Shown: in pieces, positions 33,687-45,759 of the stretch
Numbering within the stretch: the first letter of the stretch is position 1
Layout: every line of letters begins with the position of its first letter
Made by a program: the position numbers and the translations under genes
Notes under the pieces: model-generated
Seen by the model: only the letters and a program-made list of their open reading frames with translations
Database searches by the model: none
Told to the model about the DNA's origin: nothing
Assembly: GCA_010909165.1 (NCBI GenBank)
Contig: MU008160.1
Location: forward strand, 1-64,000
Origin: Anthoceros angustus
Taxonomy: Eukaryota; Streptophyta; Anthocerotopsida; Anthocerotales; Anthocerotaceae
Reading direction: 5' to 3'
Length of the DNA: 64,000 nt

Positions 33687-36560
33687 TCACTCCTCCCGAC
33701 TCAGACCGTCGGTTTCTCCATGTGGAATAAATGCGTCATCCATCCATCCTTGTCCACCGAGGAGTGCGAGGGGTTGAAGATGGGGACGGAGGGCACTTAA
33801 CTTCTCTTTGATAGCTTTTTTATCCGCCGTGTACAGATGTTTCCTAGAAGTGAGATTGAACCCATAGTACACAATGACTGTCTTGTGTACAAACAACTTC
33901 TGAATGTTGGGTGGCTTCCATGCTTTTGCACCTTTGTTGGTAAGAGGAAATTGTCTACCCTCCTCAGTCCTGACAAAGTATTCCCCGACATACTTGCCCT
34001 CGTAGGCATCAGTGTGCTCGGTTCGCCACCAGTGCACCAGCAAGTAGGGGTCATCGACGGTCAGGTGCACACTCAACACCTTTGCAACCCAGAATGCCCT
34101 GTTGTGTGTGTCCCCCTCACAAGGGGTGACAATAAACATACCTTTTTTTATCTCCATGATGTCACCATTCATGCTCGACCTCTTGCTCCCGTCTTTCCAC
34201 TCTGTAAGCACCCAAGTACATGTCCCCGTTGAGGCTCTCGCAATAAGGCTTCAAGATAGCCTCCTCGGAACTCGGTGGTACAAGTCCTGCAGATCATCTA
34301 CCACTTCCGGACTTTTCAACACAAGGCCAATGTTATTGTCCACTATAGTTGCAATCTCCTCTTGATCCTTCCAGTCATTCCACCACTCCTCCTTTCAGTT
34401 AACATATGTGGAAAGTTTACCCTTAAGTGCTCTACTCCTTTGAGCTTCCATCGCCTTTCTTGTCCTTGGCAGAGCTAGCGGTTAGGTCCTATCTCGACAT
34501 TTGGAATAAAAGACAAGAACTCCAGCCCATCTTTCTTCCATAGCTGAGGTGAGGTATCGCTTTCGGATAACAACTTTACCCGCGTTTTCCTCCGCGTGAT
34601 TTTGAATTGGTGTTGGAATGATAGATTGTTGCTTGCGAACGCACTTTAAACTTCCGAGCACCTTCCTGTTTTCAAGGCCGACGAAAGAACGGAAGTCGGA
34701 ACCTCGGTCGGGACCTTCACTTGGGTTTGGCGTGAAAGCGCTCAATATATCCTGCATGAGGAAGAGTTTTGGCCTCTTTGTGCTTCAAATGCTTGGAGAA
34801 ACAAGAACATTTGGTCCACCTGGTCATGTGTGACCTGACAAGAAGAACCCCACCTTCACTTTCTCAAAAGTCCCCATCTCCACGAGCATATTCGGATAAG
34901 CAAAGCAGCGTTGATTCTTGTTCTCCGACATGTGTTAGTTGCAAATATAGAACCTTGGGAAGTAAGCCAAACATGTATGTATCACATCTTGATAATGCAT
35001 ATGGTTAAATTAGCATCGTTCGCAAATTTGCGTAGTGCAGATCGCCTTGCGTGAACGTGTGATTGTGAATCATACACCCCACCACATGGACAGGCTATCT
35101 TCCTTTAGCTCCTTAGGCCATCTAAGTATACGGTAAATGTTTTTTCGATCCATACCATCGATACATAATAACATGTACTTGTGAGGCTCTGTATCCTTTC
35201 GCTCGATGTTTTGTCAACTTCTTCCGCTCCTCCATAAGCTTTGCGATGTTTGTTCAATGCCTCGATATATATCGCCATACAACCAAATGTCATGTCGGTG
35301 TCCATCAACATATACCATCATTCACGACCAGACCCTCCCACTAACGCCTCATTTCAAATGCAATAGCAGAGTCGACTCCATTATAAGTGGTCTAGGCGAT
35401 TGTCCAATAGGGGCAACCGACCCTAACAACCCCTAAAGCGAACCTAGGGTTCCGGCCGTTGTGTGGTCCCATATTGAGGCCCCAATGGTCCTCCTCTAGC
35501 CCGGGAAGGCTACGGAAATCTTGAAGTGTCCAGCCGGCTCATCGCCTTCATTAATATGGGCGGCATGCGCCAACCCTCCCCTTCCTCCTCCCCTTTCCCA
35601 TCCCCTTCCACCCTTTCCACAGGGGCATGCCGCGCCCTCATCTCCTACCCGGGCCCCATGCCGGCGCCTTCCTCCCCCTCGCCCCTTTCAGGGGCGGCAT
35701 GCCGCCTCCTCATCTCCCCGGCCGGGCGGCATGCCGGCGCCTCCCTCTCCCTCCTCCACTGGCTGCATTCTAGAGAACATGCCCGCTTCCTCGACCAAGG
35801 GCCGGATCGTACCGACCAAGGGTCAACATCCACCATCACAACATACCAGCTACATCGATGGCCCACCACCGTGACGCCCAACCTTTGCCCCTTTATACCA
35901 TGCCGGAAAACGGTGTGTGATGAGCATACCTTGATCTGCGATCCGATTCTCGGATGTTGAACTTTAGACCGCGCAAGAGAGAACATGTTGAAAATCGATT
36001 GGATTTGGGTATCTTCACGCGCTCGAAGTTCTGCTCCCATAGTCTCAGAAAGTACGCGTACGAAATATACTGCAGCCCGTTTTGCTCCATGCCACATTTG
36101 TATTGTGTCCACACTTCTAGCTTGGTGAAAGTGTCAGGAAGATTGTAGACTTCAACATTAGGCAGCCGCTCTGCCAATTGCAGAAATGTTGCATCCATCC
36201 ATGCTATAGCGCCCAATGCATGAGATGATTTCACCCGGGGGTTTGGCTTGCTACCATCCCATGGTGAATTCAACAGTACTCTACCCTTCACCTCCTCATA
36301 CCTTTCCGACCCTATGCAATACACCCTTCAAGGATTTGTGCAACACTTGATTGGAACCGGTGCCTTCAGGAAAGTACTGCACTCTCTTTTCCTTTCGATC
36401 CTTGGTCAGGCCTTACAAGGGTCTCTAAGTATGTCTCCGCTCGACCTTCCCAACATAAGAAACCTTTGCCTCTCTTCTTGGAAACCCTCCTTCGAAAGTC
36501 GTTGGATACATAGTTTGTTGCAACACGGTTTCAAATCTTGCGTAACGTGTCCTCGTCTTC
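33687..36560 (-). pseudogene. DUF7869-like gene, frame-broken
   Basis: From about 36,545 leftward: CCNKLCIQRLSKEGFQEERQ; then 36,324-35,893 with GLQYISYAYFLRLWEQNFER and VKIPKSNRFSTC; then, in 35,330-34,740, broken pieces ENKNQRCFAY, MLVEMGTFEKVKVGF and SGHTHDQVDQMF; then a long intact C-terminal frame (34,211-33,687) ending DDAFIPHGETDGLSREE. The NKNQ...LV...F...GHTHDQVDQ order is the hallmark of DUF7869 proteins, a eukaryotic family found in many dispersed copies, often suspected to be transposon-derived. A GC-rich block with GGCATGCC repeats interrupts it at 35,555-35,760. Its enzyme activity is not established. It is divergent to the plus-strand methyltransferase-bearing gene. Confidence 0.65.
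35555..35745. repeat. GC-rich block with five GCATGC palindrome units
   Basis: Variants of GGCGGCATGCCGGCGCC occur at about 35,559, 35,622, 35,654, 35,691 and 35,724, separated by C/T-rich spacers. Related units lie at 38,760-39,135 and 60,433. It interrupts the DUF7869-like gene and could be a small inserted repeat or an intron. Confidence 0.5.
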
Positions 36561-38100
36561 TTCAAGGAGACACCGGCCACGCCTACAGCAAACCAAGGTC
36601 GCTCGCTGCAATGTCTCCGACATTGGCTTCGATAATCTGACGACCGCGAGGAGAACAGGGAGGATGGGGAACGTTGCATCGCCAGAATATCACTCCCCGA
36701 TGCACCAAACACTCCACAGGGCGAAGAGACCTCGCATGGCACGTTTGATTTCGACCTGCGGGCGGGCGACATCGCCTCGTCTCTCGGGGCTAAGTTCCAT
36801 AGCCGCGCATACAAGTTCAAGTTCCGTCGGTGGCACATAGGGGGCACGAGAATGGTTATGAGTCCTTCGCCATCCCGAGCTTGCATACGATTTTCACGAG
36901 AACAAGGTGAAGCATCGCCGTCATCCACGATTACCATTGGCATCCGCATGCTTGTGAAAGTCTTTCCAGCTTGTCTACATAAGCTTGTGTTCACACGCAG
37001 TTGTCCAAAGAGCATTCGAAACGGTCCCTTCGGCAAAGCGCGGTATTTGGATGATCGTGAATGCCCGCATGTAGGTCTCTTTGTGAGGCGAGGCATTCCC
37101 GATGTGCCAAGTTCCGCCATCTGCACTGAGTCGAGCCGCATGACACCCGGTTATGAACAACGTTCCGGGCAAGGGACTACGAACGTGGAGGCACGCGTAT
37201 TATGAAAATTACCTCGTGTCTTCGTATGGGTGGAGTGGAGCATGGTGAAGAGACGTGCGAACGAGAGCAAAGACCAGGAGGAACACAAGCTCGGCACAAT
37301 CATATTAGACATAGCGAACAATGGATGCCTCGGAGTGGCATCTTTCCAGACTTGGAGAAGATTTACCTATCATCCCGTTGTTATTCAGCGGTCATTAAAG
37401 TTGCGGCTTTTGCCGTTAGGGATCGAAGGCTTTAATGTATGCCAAGTGCAACCGGTTGGAAAACATGGGCCACCGTGTTAATAAAACGTGGCAAAGCAGG
37501 TGCCACCAAATTAGGGTTGGAAAAACAAACACACACAGACGGTGCGATTCATCACCGCTTAACCCTTGCCCGATTTTTAAGCGCTTTCCTTTCCCGTGGG
37601 CGTTCACGGCTCAGCGCAAATGAGTTGCGCTCCACCGAAACCAGGAAGGCCTGGTGCACTCCTCAAGCCGCGGGGATGGAGGCCATTGCGCCATTGAGGT
37701 GAGGAGGTGCGTCACGCCTAACATTGCTGCGGGGAGATTTGGTGTCTCACCGTATGCATCGGTTGCTTGTGACGTGGCAAGTGGGCGGCAGAAGGACTTG
37801 GCGGTGGGGAGAAGAAGGCCCGCCGCATGTGGAGAAACCTAAGCGTCGGAAGAAAGGGGCGGGCGACACACCCAAGGGCGCGGAGATGGACAGTTGGCCG
37901 ACTGGTCTTCCAATTCAGGCGCCGGCTTGGAAGGCGAATGCAGGCACGATGTTGGGGCGACAGACTTTCGGGATCCGGATCGTGAAGGTGAGCACAACGA
38001 AGGAGCAAAGGCGGGAAATCAAGGATGGAAGGCCACCGTGATTCTAATCCTTCACCTTTTCGTTTGAGGAGACTGCTCAATTGCGTGAGACACACTAACG
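36560..38100. other. Region between the divergent genes
   Basis: This should hold the N-terminal part of the DUF7869-like gene (minus strand) and the 5' end of the plus-strand gene. Coding-like fragments occur on both strands (for example GTWHIGNASPHKETYMRAFT on minus and KPKRRKKGAGDTPKGAEMDS on plus), but no start can be fixed. Confidence 0.35.
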
Positions 38101-38101
38101 A

Positions 38102-38395
38102 TTGATGAGACGATTGTCCGAGAAGGAAGGCTTTTACCGAGTGCGAGCGGATGAAGACAATGTGGTGTGGACACCAATGTTGAAATTATGGATTTATGGC
38201 CACAATGGTGCTTTTAGAATCGAGCCGGGCTGGATTGTGGTATGCAACACGTTAATGAAGCGGAAGGAGATCCGGATATTCGGTCTTGGTGACTTCAAGC
38301 CTTATGGGTTTGAAGCTTTGCGATTGAGTCACGACTACGATTCGTGTTTAGCATAGCTTGCATAGCAAAAGTGTGAGCCACTTGAACTGTCTCTC
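38102..38395 (+). pseudogene. 5' coding fragment of the plus-strand gene
   Basis: A clean frame reads RRLSEKEGFYRVRADEDNVV, then WTPMLKLWIYGHNGAFRIEP and GFEALRLSHDYDSCLA. It looks like real protein with balanced composition. After a stop it resumes KCEPLELSLKFREALRPRIV. No known family is recognised. From position and strand I infer it belongs to the gene ending in the DNA methyltransferase domain 17 kb downstream, now split by insertions. That link is unproven. Confidence 0.4.
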
Positions 38396-38587
38396 AAATT
38401 CCGAGAAGCTCTTCGACCACGGATTGTAAGTGCACGTCTTTGGTTGTCATTGCTTTTGAAGGTTTACAACATCCTTGCATCCACTAACCACTTTTTGCAA
38501 CTTCTAACTCGTTGGCAGAATGCAAGGAATTTTTATCCATGCCTGTGTGAAGTGATAACAACTTCTATCATCAGTCACCGTCGCGTG

Positions 38588-38770
38588 ATGTCCTTCAGAA
38601 GAACCAGGGCTGGGCTATCTGATTATGAATTGGAAGGAGATGAGGATGAGGCCGAGTATGGACCCTCGGATGAAGAGGATGGCCCTATCGTTGCTTGGCC
38701 AACGGATTCGGGTCGGAGGAGGATGGTGATAAGCAGGGTTGAGGAGGATGCGTATTCCCTCCATGCCGGT
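38588..38770 (+). pseudogene. Acidic coding fragment of the plus-strand gene
   Basis: Beginning at an ATG at 38588, the frame reads MSFRRTRAGLSDYELEGDED and EAEYGPSDEEDGPIVAWPTD, then RRRMVISRVEEDAYSLH. It is an acidic, disordered-looking segment that is plausible as an exon. It ends where the GC-rich GCATGCC block starts. Function unknown. Confidence 0.35.
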
Positions 38771-39140
38771 GCCAATCGCTTACAATCCTCTGAAGACATG
38801 GGTCATGAGGCGGGGAATGGGTGGGGAGCCACGGGTTGGGCACCCCTCAAGCTGGTTTATATGTCTACGAAGGCATGGGAGAGAGGAAGGGCGCATCGGC
38901 GCCATCCCCCCCTCTGCGGGCGCCATCCAGAGCATTCACTGACCAAGAGATTGCGGTGGGTGGATCAAACCCTGACGGCCTCTGGAATGATGGAGGCGCA
39001 TGATGCCGGCCTTTGCTGGCCATGGGATGTGAGGGAGGGCCGGCGGCTGCTGCTGCCCTTGTGGATCAGAGGAGGCGCCGGCATGCCTGCCTTCTGCCAT
39101 GGGGAAGCGGTGGTGGGCGCGGCATGCCCGGCACCTCTCT
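38760..39140. repeat. Second GC-rich block with GCATGCC units
   Basis: Units such as GGCGCCGGCATGCCTGCC (39,074) and GCGGCATGCCCGGCACC (39,119) resemble those at 35,555-35,745 and 60,433. The block lies between coding-like fragments of the plus-strand gene. Confidence 0.4.
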
Positions 39141-39449
39141 GAGAGATCGATGAGCCCGGCGTGCGCCCATCTTATATGGTGGGCGTATTGGGAGTCGGAG
39201 GCGGCAGCAGTCGGCTGGCATTGGTATGGGGGCAGGTTGCCAAATGGAGGTGAAGAGATTTGAGGAGGAAGAAGGCCGCGTGAGCTCCGCGATACCAACG
39301 ATATTCCAGACTATGCATCTTGCGATGGGAGAGGCTAGAGGCCTCCATCCGATGATGAAGATTATTTGTGGAATATCGAGTCAACTACGCAGAAAGTGGT
39401 TGGAAATAGTTCTTTCTGTTAGAAACAATGTTTCTCAAAGGGTATCTCG

Positions 39450-39770
39450 AACCCATTTTGGCCTCCATCCAGAAATGCACATGTCTCATTTTAATGTTTT
39501 TAGTGATTTTGCAGACCCACACCATCCGAGCCCAAAAGAAGACCTAATGCCACTCCGCAAATGCCTGGACACACCTTTACCAAGTGGTACCGGGATGTAT
39601 CAGAGCTGAGTCGGAGTCCAGACTTATACTCCAAAGGGTGCAATACACCGGGTTTGGGAGGGTTGCGTCAATACTTGTGTGCAAGCACTTTTCGTTGCTT
39701 GTGCCGCACCAACACTCACATCAATTCTCTTTTCAAACCCGTGATTGAGCAATCCCAGAGGCGGGGCATA
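39450..39770 (+). pseudogene. Coding fragment of the plus-strand gene
   Basis: Frames here read HMSHFNVFSDFADPHHPSPK and, after a shift, MPGHTFTKWYRDVSELSRSP followed by GLRQYLCASTFRCLCRTNTH. They are coding-like and consistent with the fragments on either side. No domain is recognised. Confidence 0.35.
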
Positions 39771-39839
39771 CCTGGCCCCCCTCGTGTCGGAGATAAGCCC
39801 TTAGAGACATTGGGCCCAGGTGATTGGACAAGGTAAAGG

Positions 39840-41370
39840 ATGGTGAGGCCTCCTCAACGTTCTTGATCAAACTCTTGAGCTTACATTTCTTCTTGTCAAG
39901 TCCGTCTCCTTTCAACCTTAATCTATCCATGGGTGGCACATGGAGCAAGTCGGATCTTAAATTCAAAATCTCTGGCGAAGCTTGGAGTTAGTCTTTGAAC
40001 ACCTAGCCCACCATAGTGGGCGTCACGGTGGGTATAGATAGGTCCTCCTTGAGCCTCACTGAAATACTCGACCATTTGGTCAAAACCCCATTTCGGGCGA
40101 CTGACCCTCTTTCTTCAGATACTCTGGCTCTCACTAGGGCTCGGTGGCATGCTCTCTTATACTTGTGTTCATTTGCATCAAGCAGGCTTTCATTACTCAA
40201 GGAAAAATCATCTATTCTATTTATTTTCTTGCTTCTGCAAAACATTGTGAAACATTGTGTCTTCAAAAGGTTGGCCATTAGAAACCACCATCATACATGT
40301 CGAATTTTGGAAAATGTAGCTCATCTAGAAACCAAGGCCTATGCATCTATACGTGCATCAAACTCGAATGAGCGGACATTTGGCGCACCAATCAAAGAGA
40401 TCCACGCAAGTCATCGAAGGGGCACATAGAGTAAGGCCAAAAGGTTTTACATGTTGTATACAAAGCGAATGTGGAATATAACATCAACCAACAAATGATT
40501 TTCAAAAATAATATTCATGACTTTACGCCTAGATACCGGATGATTTACAAATTTTTCAAACCACTAAAAATCAACACTCCATCCTAGTATTGATACGCCT
40601 CTAGGTTGCTTAATGTGGAGTTGTTACAAAGTTTTCAAAGCGCCAAAAACAAGCAAGCCATCCTAGTACTAATCGACCCAAGAGCTAACAGGAAGTTCTA
40701 AAGCACCAAAGTCAAGCACCCCATCCTAGTACGATCAACTTTAACCTTGGAGTTCTTATGCCATTGAGTCTATCAACACCTATCCTAAGCGATGTTTGAA
40801 GACAAACAATATATATATGCCGGACGTCCGCGATCCACTCCACCATTTCCATCTCACCGACGCCACAAGATTGGGGTCTCAGAATGCGCCGGACGTCCGG
40901 GCGCATTGCACTCCTTCCAATGTTTTTCACTCTAACAATGGAGATCCTGTGGTTGTGTACTGTATCACGTCCAGCTACTTTTAGAGTCGTAGTTTGGTCC
41001 TCTCGAGATGGCCATGATCGCTATCTTAATGTTCTTCACAATTGCGCGGACGTCCGGCCATAGCTTGCTTCTTTCGCTAATTGCTACTTTTGTGTTGGTT
41101 CGGACGTCCGCGCAGCTTTTGTCTGGACTAATTTTGTTTGGTTTGCCTACTGCTCACCCTCGCTAGGAAGTACTATCGCGAAAGAGGTGTTTAGGATTCC
41201 TAGCACCGTTAAAAATCCTTGAAATCCCTTCCTTGTGAAGGTGAAATCGAACCTTCTTCGGCTTCAACCGTTAGCGTAAGTATTCACGAGAAAATAACAT
41301 GGTCAATATCTTCAAAGACATGTTTAAAGTGGTTTTGCTAAAGCATGATAGATATTTTTTGGTCTTTTAG
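39840..41370. other. Non-coding stretch with CGGACGTCCG cluster
   Basis: Mostly AT-rich with no gene recognised. It contains four copies of the palindrome CGGACGTCCG (40,821-40,830; 40,890-40,899; 41,047-41,056; 41,101-41,110). It probably represents an intron or degraded DNA of the plus-strand gene. Confidence 0.4.
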
Positions 41371-41389
41371 TCTTTAGGGACTATCCCTA

Positions 41390-41895
41390 CAGAGACGCTG
41401 AGAATTTAAGGCCCTGCATCCTTTCTTACTCCAGGATGCTCGGATTCGGATTGTGGGAGGCATGGACCAACTATCCGCAAAGTTATTTTTTGAAGGTCGG
41501 GTTGAGGAAGGTGTCTGCCTCTCACTGCATGATTGATCCATCTGATTAGTGACATTCAATATATAGACCGGAAGAAGTTTAGAGCAAAGTATGTGATGGG
41601 AGTGCTCTGTGCACCGCTAATCCATGCAATGATAGGAAGCATCCGGACATATCCTCCATCAAGGCCAGGATTCAATGGATGGAAGCCCATGTCTATTGTA
41701 GGCTCACTTTACGGGACATGAGGTTCCGGCCACGCACCTGGGGTCACCTTAGTCTCGACACCGGAGAAGATGACTTTCAACAGCAAGTTCAGATTTGAAA
41801 GATGAGTTGCAGATAGCAAAAAGAGATGGAGTCAATATGAGCATGAACTGGAAGTTCAACCTCTATAAGATGATGGGCTTGATAGATGATGATGA
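41390..41895 (+). pseudogene. Exon-like fragment interrupted by the Copia element
   Basis: Frames read RDAENLRPCILSYSRMLGFG, FRAKYVMGVLCAPLIHAMIG, then IQWMEAHVYCRLTLRDMRFR and NWKFNLYKMMGLIDDDDD, ending at the Copia insertion. After the Copia element, coding continues with DEAVEDEQDKQ (49,231 on), so the insertion split an acidic stretch of an open frame. The family is not recognised. Confidence 0.45.
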
Positions 41896-42156
41896 TGATA
41901 AAATACATATAGTTTAGGGCACTATTCACTAGGGCACCTTTACTTATGCTTTAATTTATTTCTAGGGCATTAAGTAGTTACTTAGTTAGTTGTCCTAGGA
42001 GGTTAGTTGTTATATTAGTTACACAACCATGGTTATAACAACTTATGGTTATAACCGCCTAACCACCTAACCACCTTGCCTAAATAGGCTTTGTACTTTC
42101 TATTATATACATTGTAATGCAAGCATCTTTTATGCTAGAGCTTAGCATGATTTTCA
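41896..42156 (+). repeat. 5' LTR of the Copia element
   Basis: 261 bp from TGATAAAATACATATAG to GCATGATTTTCA. It contains GGTTATAACAACTTATGGTTAT-type sequence and matches 48,973-49,228 with few changes, so the insertion is fairly young. Confidence 0.85.
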
Positions 42157-42169
42157 TCATGGTATCGAG

Positions 42170-43080
42170 CAGCTTTGCTCTTGATGCTAGAGCTACTTTC
42201 CTATTTCCTCCTAAGGCATCCATTCTCCTATGCTTCCTTTCCAATTAGATCTTTAAATGGAACTTATGCTACTGGAGATCTCCTTTGGCAGCAAATGGAT
42301 CAAGCTCAAGATCATGCTTTAAGGATGCACAATTTGTGTCAAATCCTTGCCCTTGCACCATGAATTCACCAAATCCCACTAAACAAGGAGTTTGGAGAAA
42401 TATCAAGGCTGCAAGGCAAGAGAAGCGAGAAGGACCACAAAACAACAAAGTGCATGGTGTGAAGAGCTTGAAGTAGTCTCTAAACAAGTTGCTAATTTCA
42501 TTGGATCTATTTTGATTAAGTCACCGGATCAAGGGAATTTGATTAGACTTGCTGACAAGAGCTACTTACCTCCTTTTGATTTATTGCAAGTTTAAATCCA
42601 ATTAGCTCTTCAACATATTCCTAACTTGGTTGCTGGCCCTTCATTTCCGCTTGAATAATTTGCTAGAAACTCTTGGTTGCATAAAGAGTAACATTAGACT
42701 TCACCCAAAATCCAATCATTCTAATTTTGCCTTTTGCAACAAGAAATTAGCAATATTCGAGATCATCTAGATAGGCTCCTTCCCAAAGGAGATTCTGATT
42801 TTGATGATGAGATGATATTCCAAGAAATATAGGCCAAGCCGAGATGATCCGCTCCGACGCGCATGTCCTTTCACCGATCGGAAACCAAGTGCGCCTATCG
42901 GACAAATTAATCGCCTATTTTGAACTCACTGGCTGGAGTGAATGTTGACGACGATATATTAATCAACTTGAAAAGTTAAAAGCGTTGGCTAGAGGAGCAA
43001 AAGGCCAAATGGCTTGAAGATGAGAAGAAGAGTTGGGAAAAGGCTAAAGAAAAGAAAAACTCAAACATGATCCAAAAGCG
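42170..43080 (+). other. Leader-like region of the Copia element
   Basis: About 0.9 kb between the primer binding site and the gag start. Short open frames are present but no known domain. It is longer than usual for a Copia leader. Confidence 0.4.
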
Positions 43081-43885
43081 GGTTCATGGAGATAGCTTTA
43101 AGGAAAAGGATAGATTCAATGGAAAAGGATATGATGTATGGAGTATTCGCATGAAAGGAGTATTGCGGCGCGTGAACTATGGGATATAGTGAGTGGTTCC
43201 AATGATCGTCCCATGTGGGATTCGACTATAGAAGAATGGGACAATAAGGATCAAGGCCCAAGATATTCTAGTGAGTGGACTTATCAATCCATGGTTCGCC
43301 AAGTTTCAAGCCGATTCCTCCAAGGACATGTGGGACCGCCTTGCCCATTATATTCATCTAAGGATGTAATGAGCTTGTTGTCGCCACCCGCAATTTTCAT
43401 AATCTCAAGATGAGAGAGAATGACTCATTGACAATCATATCAAGATTTTCGAATCGCCAAGTCCAACCTTGAAGCATCCGCACCAAGTTGACCGAACAAC
43501 TGCTTTATGACTCTTCTCGCCTCTACCACCTCCTCTGTGGCTTCGTGACTACTCAAAATGCGGTTCGAACCGAGAAATCATGAAGCCTCGGTGATGCTTA
43601 TTTAAGCGCCACCGAATTGATTGGAGCAATCATACGGAGGACCAAAGTCGCCGACATGAATCCGGATCAACCGCAGCAGTGATGTTCATTGGAAGGGGTA
43701 GAGGAAGAGGTCGAGGCCGAGGGCAGAGGACTGCTTTCTTCACGACCCAATCCCAACCAATATTCACGGTGAATACTCGTCTTCTTCAAAGACTAAGAGG
43801 TAATAAGAAGACGGAGTTATTTGTAATTGCGTCAACCATATGGAGAAGGACAAGAAAGAAGAAGGCAGCTAGGAAGGAGGCCTGA
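43080..43885 (+). pseudogene. Copia gag remnant
   Basis: The typical UBN2-type start RFNGKGYDVWSIRMKGVLRR is visible near 43,110-43,170. Broken sequence continues to an arginine/glycine-rich stretch IGRGRGRGRGRGQR (43,683 on) and a residual cysteine-histidine motif near 43,815. Frames are broken. Confidence 0.6.
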
Positions 43886-44299
43886 GCGTATGTTGTAGTG
43901 AAGAAACAATCTTCCACAACACCGGCAACTCCCGTGCATGGCATCATCAAAGCCATCAAACCAATATTGGTATTTAGACTGGAGCTACATCACATATCTG
44001 TCACAACAAAAACTCTTTTGAGTCTTATTCACCCACAGGACACCGATCGTCCTCTGGCGATGATCACAACCTCCCATCTCGTGTGTAGGTTCGCTTGTTC
44101 TCGATGTTCTTCGTGCCAAGTTCTCTCTCTCCCATGTCCTTCACGTACCATCCATGTGTAAAATCTAGTGTCTCGCTAGCTTATGTTCAACATAGCATGC
44201 AAGTCATTCTTCATGGAGATAGTTGTCTTATTTCCCATCTCACAAGTAAGTCACATACTATCTCGCTGACACTAGAGGACGGCCTATACAAACTATCCG

Positions 44300-45157
44300 T
44301 CAAGTGGGTCCCTTACATAGCATGAATGTAGCCACCCACACCGCCACCTCCTCCAACACCACACTTTGGCATCGACTAGGTCATCCTAATAGCCAAAAAC
44401 TCATCCAAATGTCTAAGGGAAATTTTTATAGAACACCTTCCCTATCCAAGATAGAACCCTATCTCGTGCAAGCGTGTCACCACCAAAAGGCACCAGGCTC
44501 CTTCCACAACCACTCTCCCAGGGCCAAAGCACTTTGAGTTGGTCCACACATTCATGCCCTATTTCGCACCATCCTTTACCGTTGCGATATTTCTTAACAT
44601 TCATAGATGATTATTCTCGCTTTGTCCTCACATACATCCGAAACACAAAAGCCAAGCCTTTCGGTTTTCAAGGACTACATGATGTGGGCAGAGACTTACG
44701 TAAAACTCAAGACCCTCCGTTCGACAATGGAGGAGAGTTTACATCTCATGAATTTGCCGATTTTGTCGATCAAGGCATAGCTCAACAACTCACGCTTGTA
44801 CATACACCTCAAAGAAATGGCGTAGCGTAGAATAAGAACCTACGCCTTCAAGAGATCACGGTTGCTTGCTCTCCCAAGCTAAATTATCCAAGACTTATTG
44901 GAGGCCATTCAAAGAACCTATCTCATCAATAGATCCGACATCTGCAAGGTATGACACCTTATGAAGCCTTTATTGGTAGGAAGCCTTCAATCGACCATCT
45001 TCGAGTTTTTGGATCTCCGCTTATGTCTTTATACCTAAAGCAGAAGAAGCTAGATCCTAAGGCAGCCAATACTTTCATTGGCTACGAAGGCATCAAAGGA
45101 TACAAACTATTTGATCCCGCTACCGGAAGCTCTTATATGCCGGAGTGTCACTTTTAA
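44300..45157 (+). pseudogene. Copia integrase remnant
   Basis: The GAG-pre-integrase motif TTLWHRLGHPNSQKLIQMSK is followed by the core FLTFIDDYSRFVLTYIRN, then DNGGEFTSHEFADFVDQG and HTPQRNGVA, which supply the D, D and the region before E. MTPYEAFIGRKPSIDHLRVF with FGSP closes the domain. Indels break it at least three times. Confidence 0.75.
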
Positions 45158-45759
45158 TGAGTCCCATATACTTTCACCTTGGGGAGCTCCTGCGACACTC
45201 CTCATGATGTTCTTCCTCCCGAGAACACCGAGTATTCATCTTTTGATGATCATGATTTCATAACTCAACATATTGTCCTCGCTCCTGCTCCTGTTGTTGC
45301 ACCTATCTGCAGGAGGAGGAGGAGCTACATATCCTCGACGCCTCCGACCCACGACTGGATCCCGATCCAAGAACCTCAACACCTTGAGGACATCCCGGCG
45401 AGGACATCAAGAACCTCTTGAGGATGATTATCCGGTCGAAGATGAGCCTCGCTTCTCTATATACGAACTAGCTCATGAAGAGGTCGCCGTTGAAGATGAC
45501 CAACCTGCACCAAGGTACAACCTAAGAACTAGACCAGTTATTCCAGGACCTGCAGGATGGAAAGAACCAACCCAAGGATACCTTGCCACCTTTGATGATC
45601 CTATTTCTCCCTTCTCCCTTTTTCACCAGGGTGTATATAAAGCCACTGTTGATCCCCGAAGAACCTCTGACTTTGAAACAAGCATTTTCCTCTCCTGAGA
45701 CAGACTTGTGGAAAATAGTAGTAGATTCTGAGTATAACTCATTAGTTAAAACTCGACAT

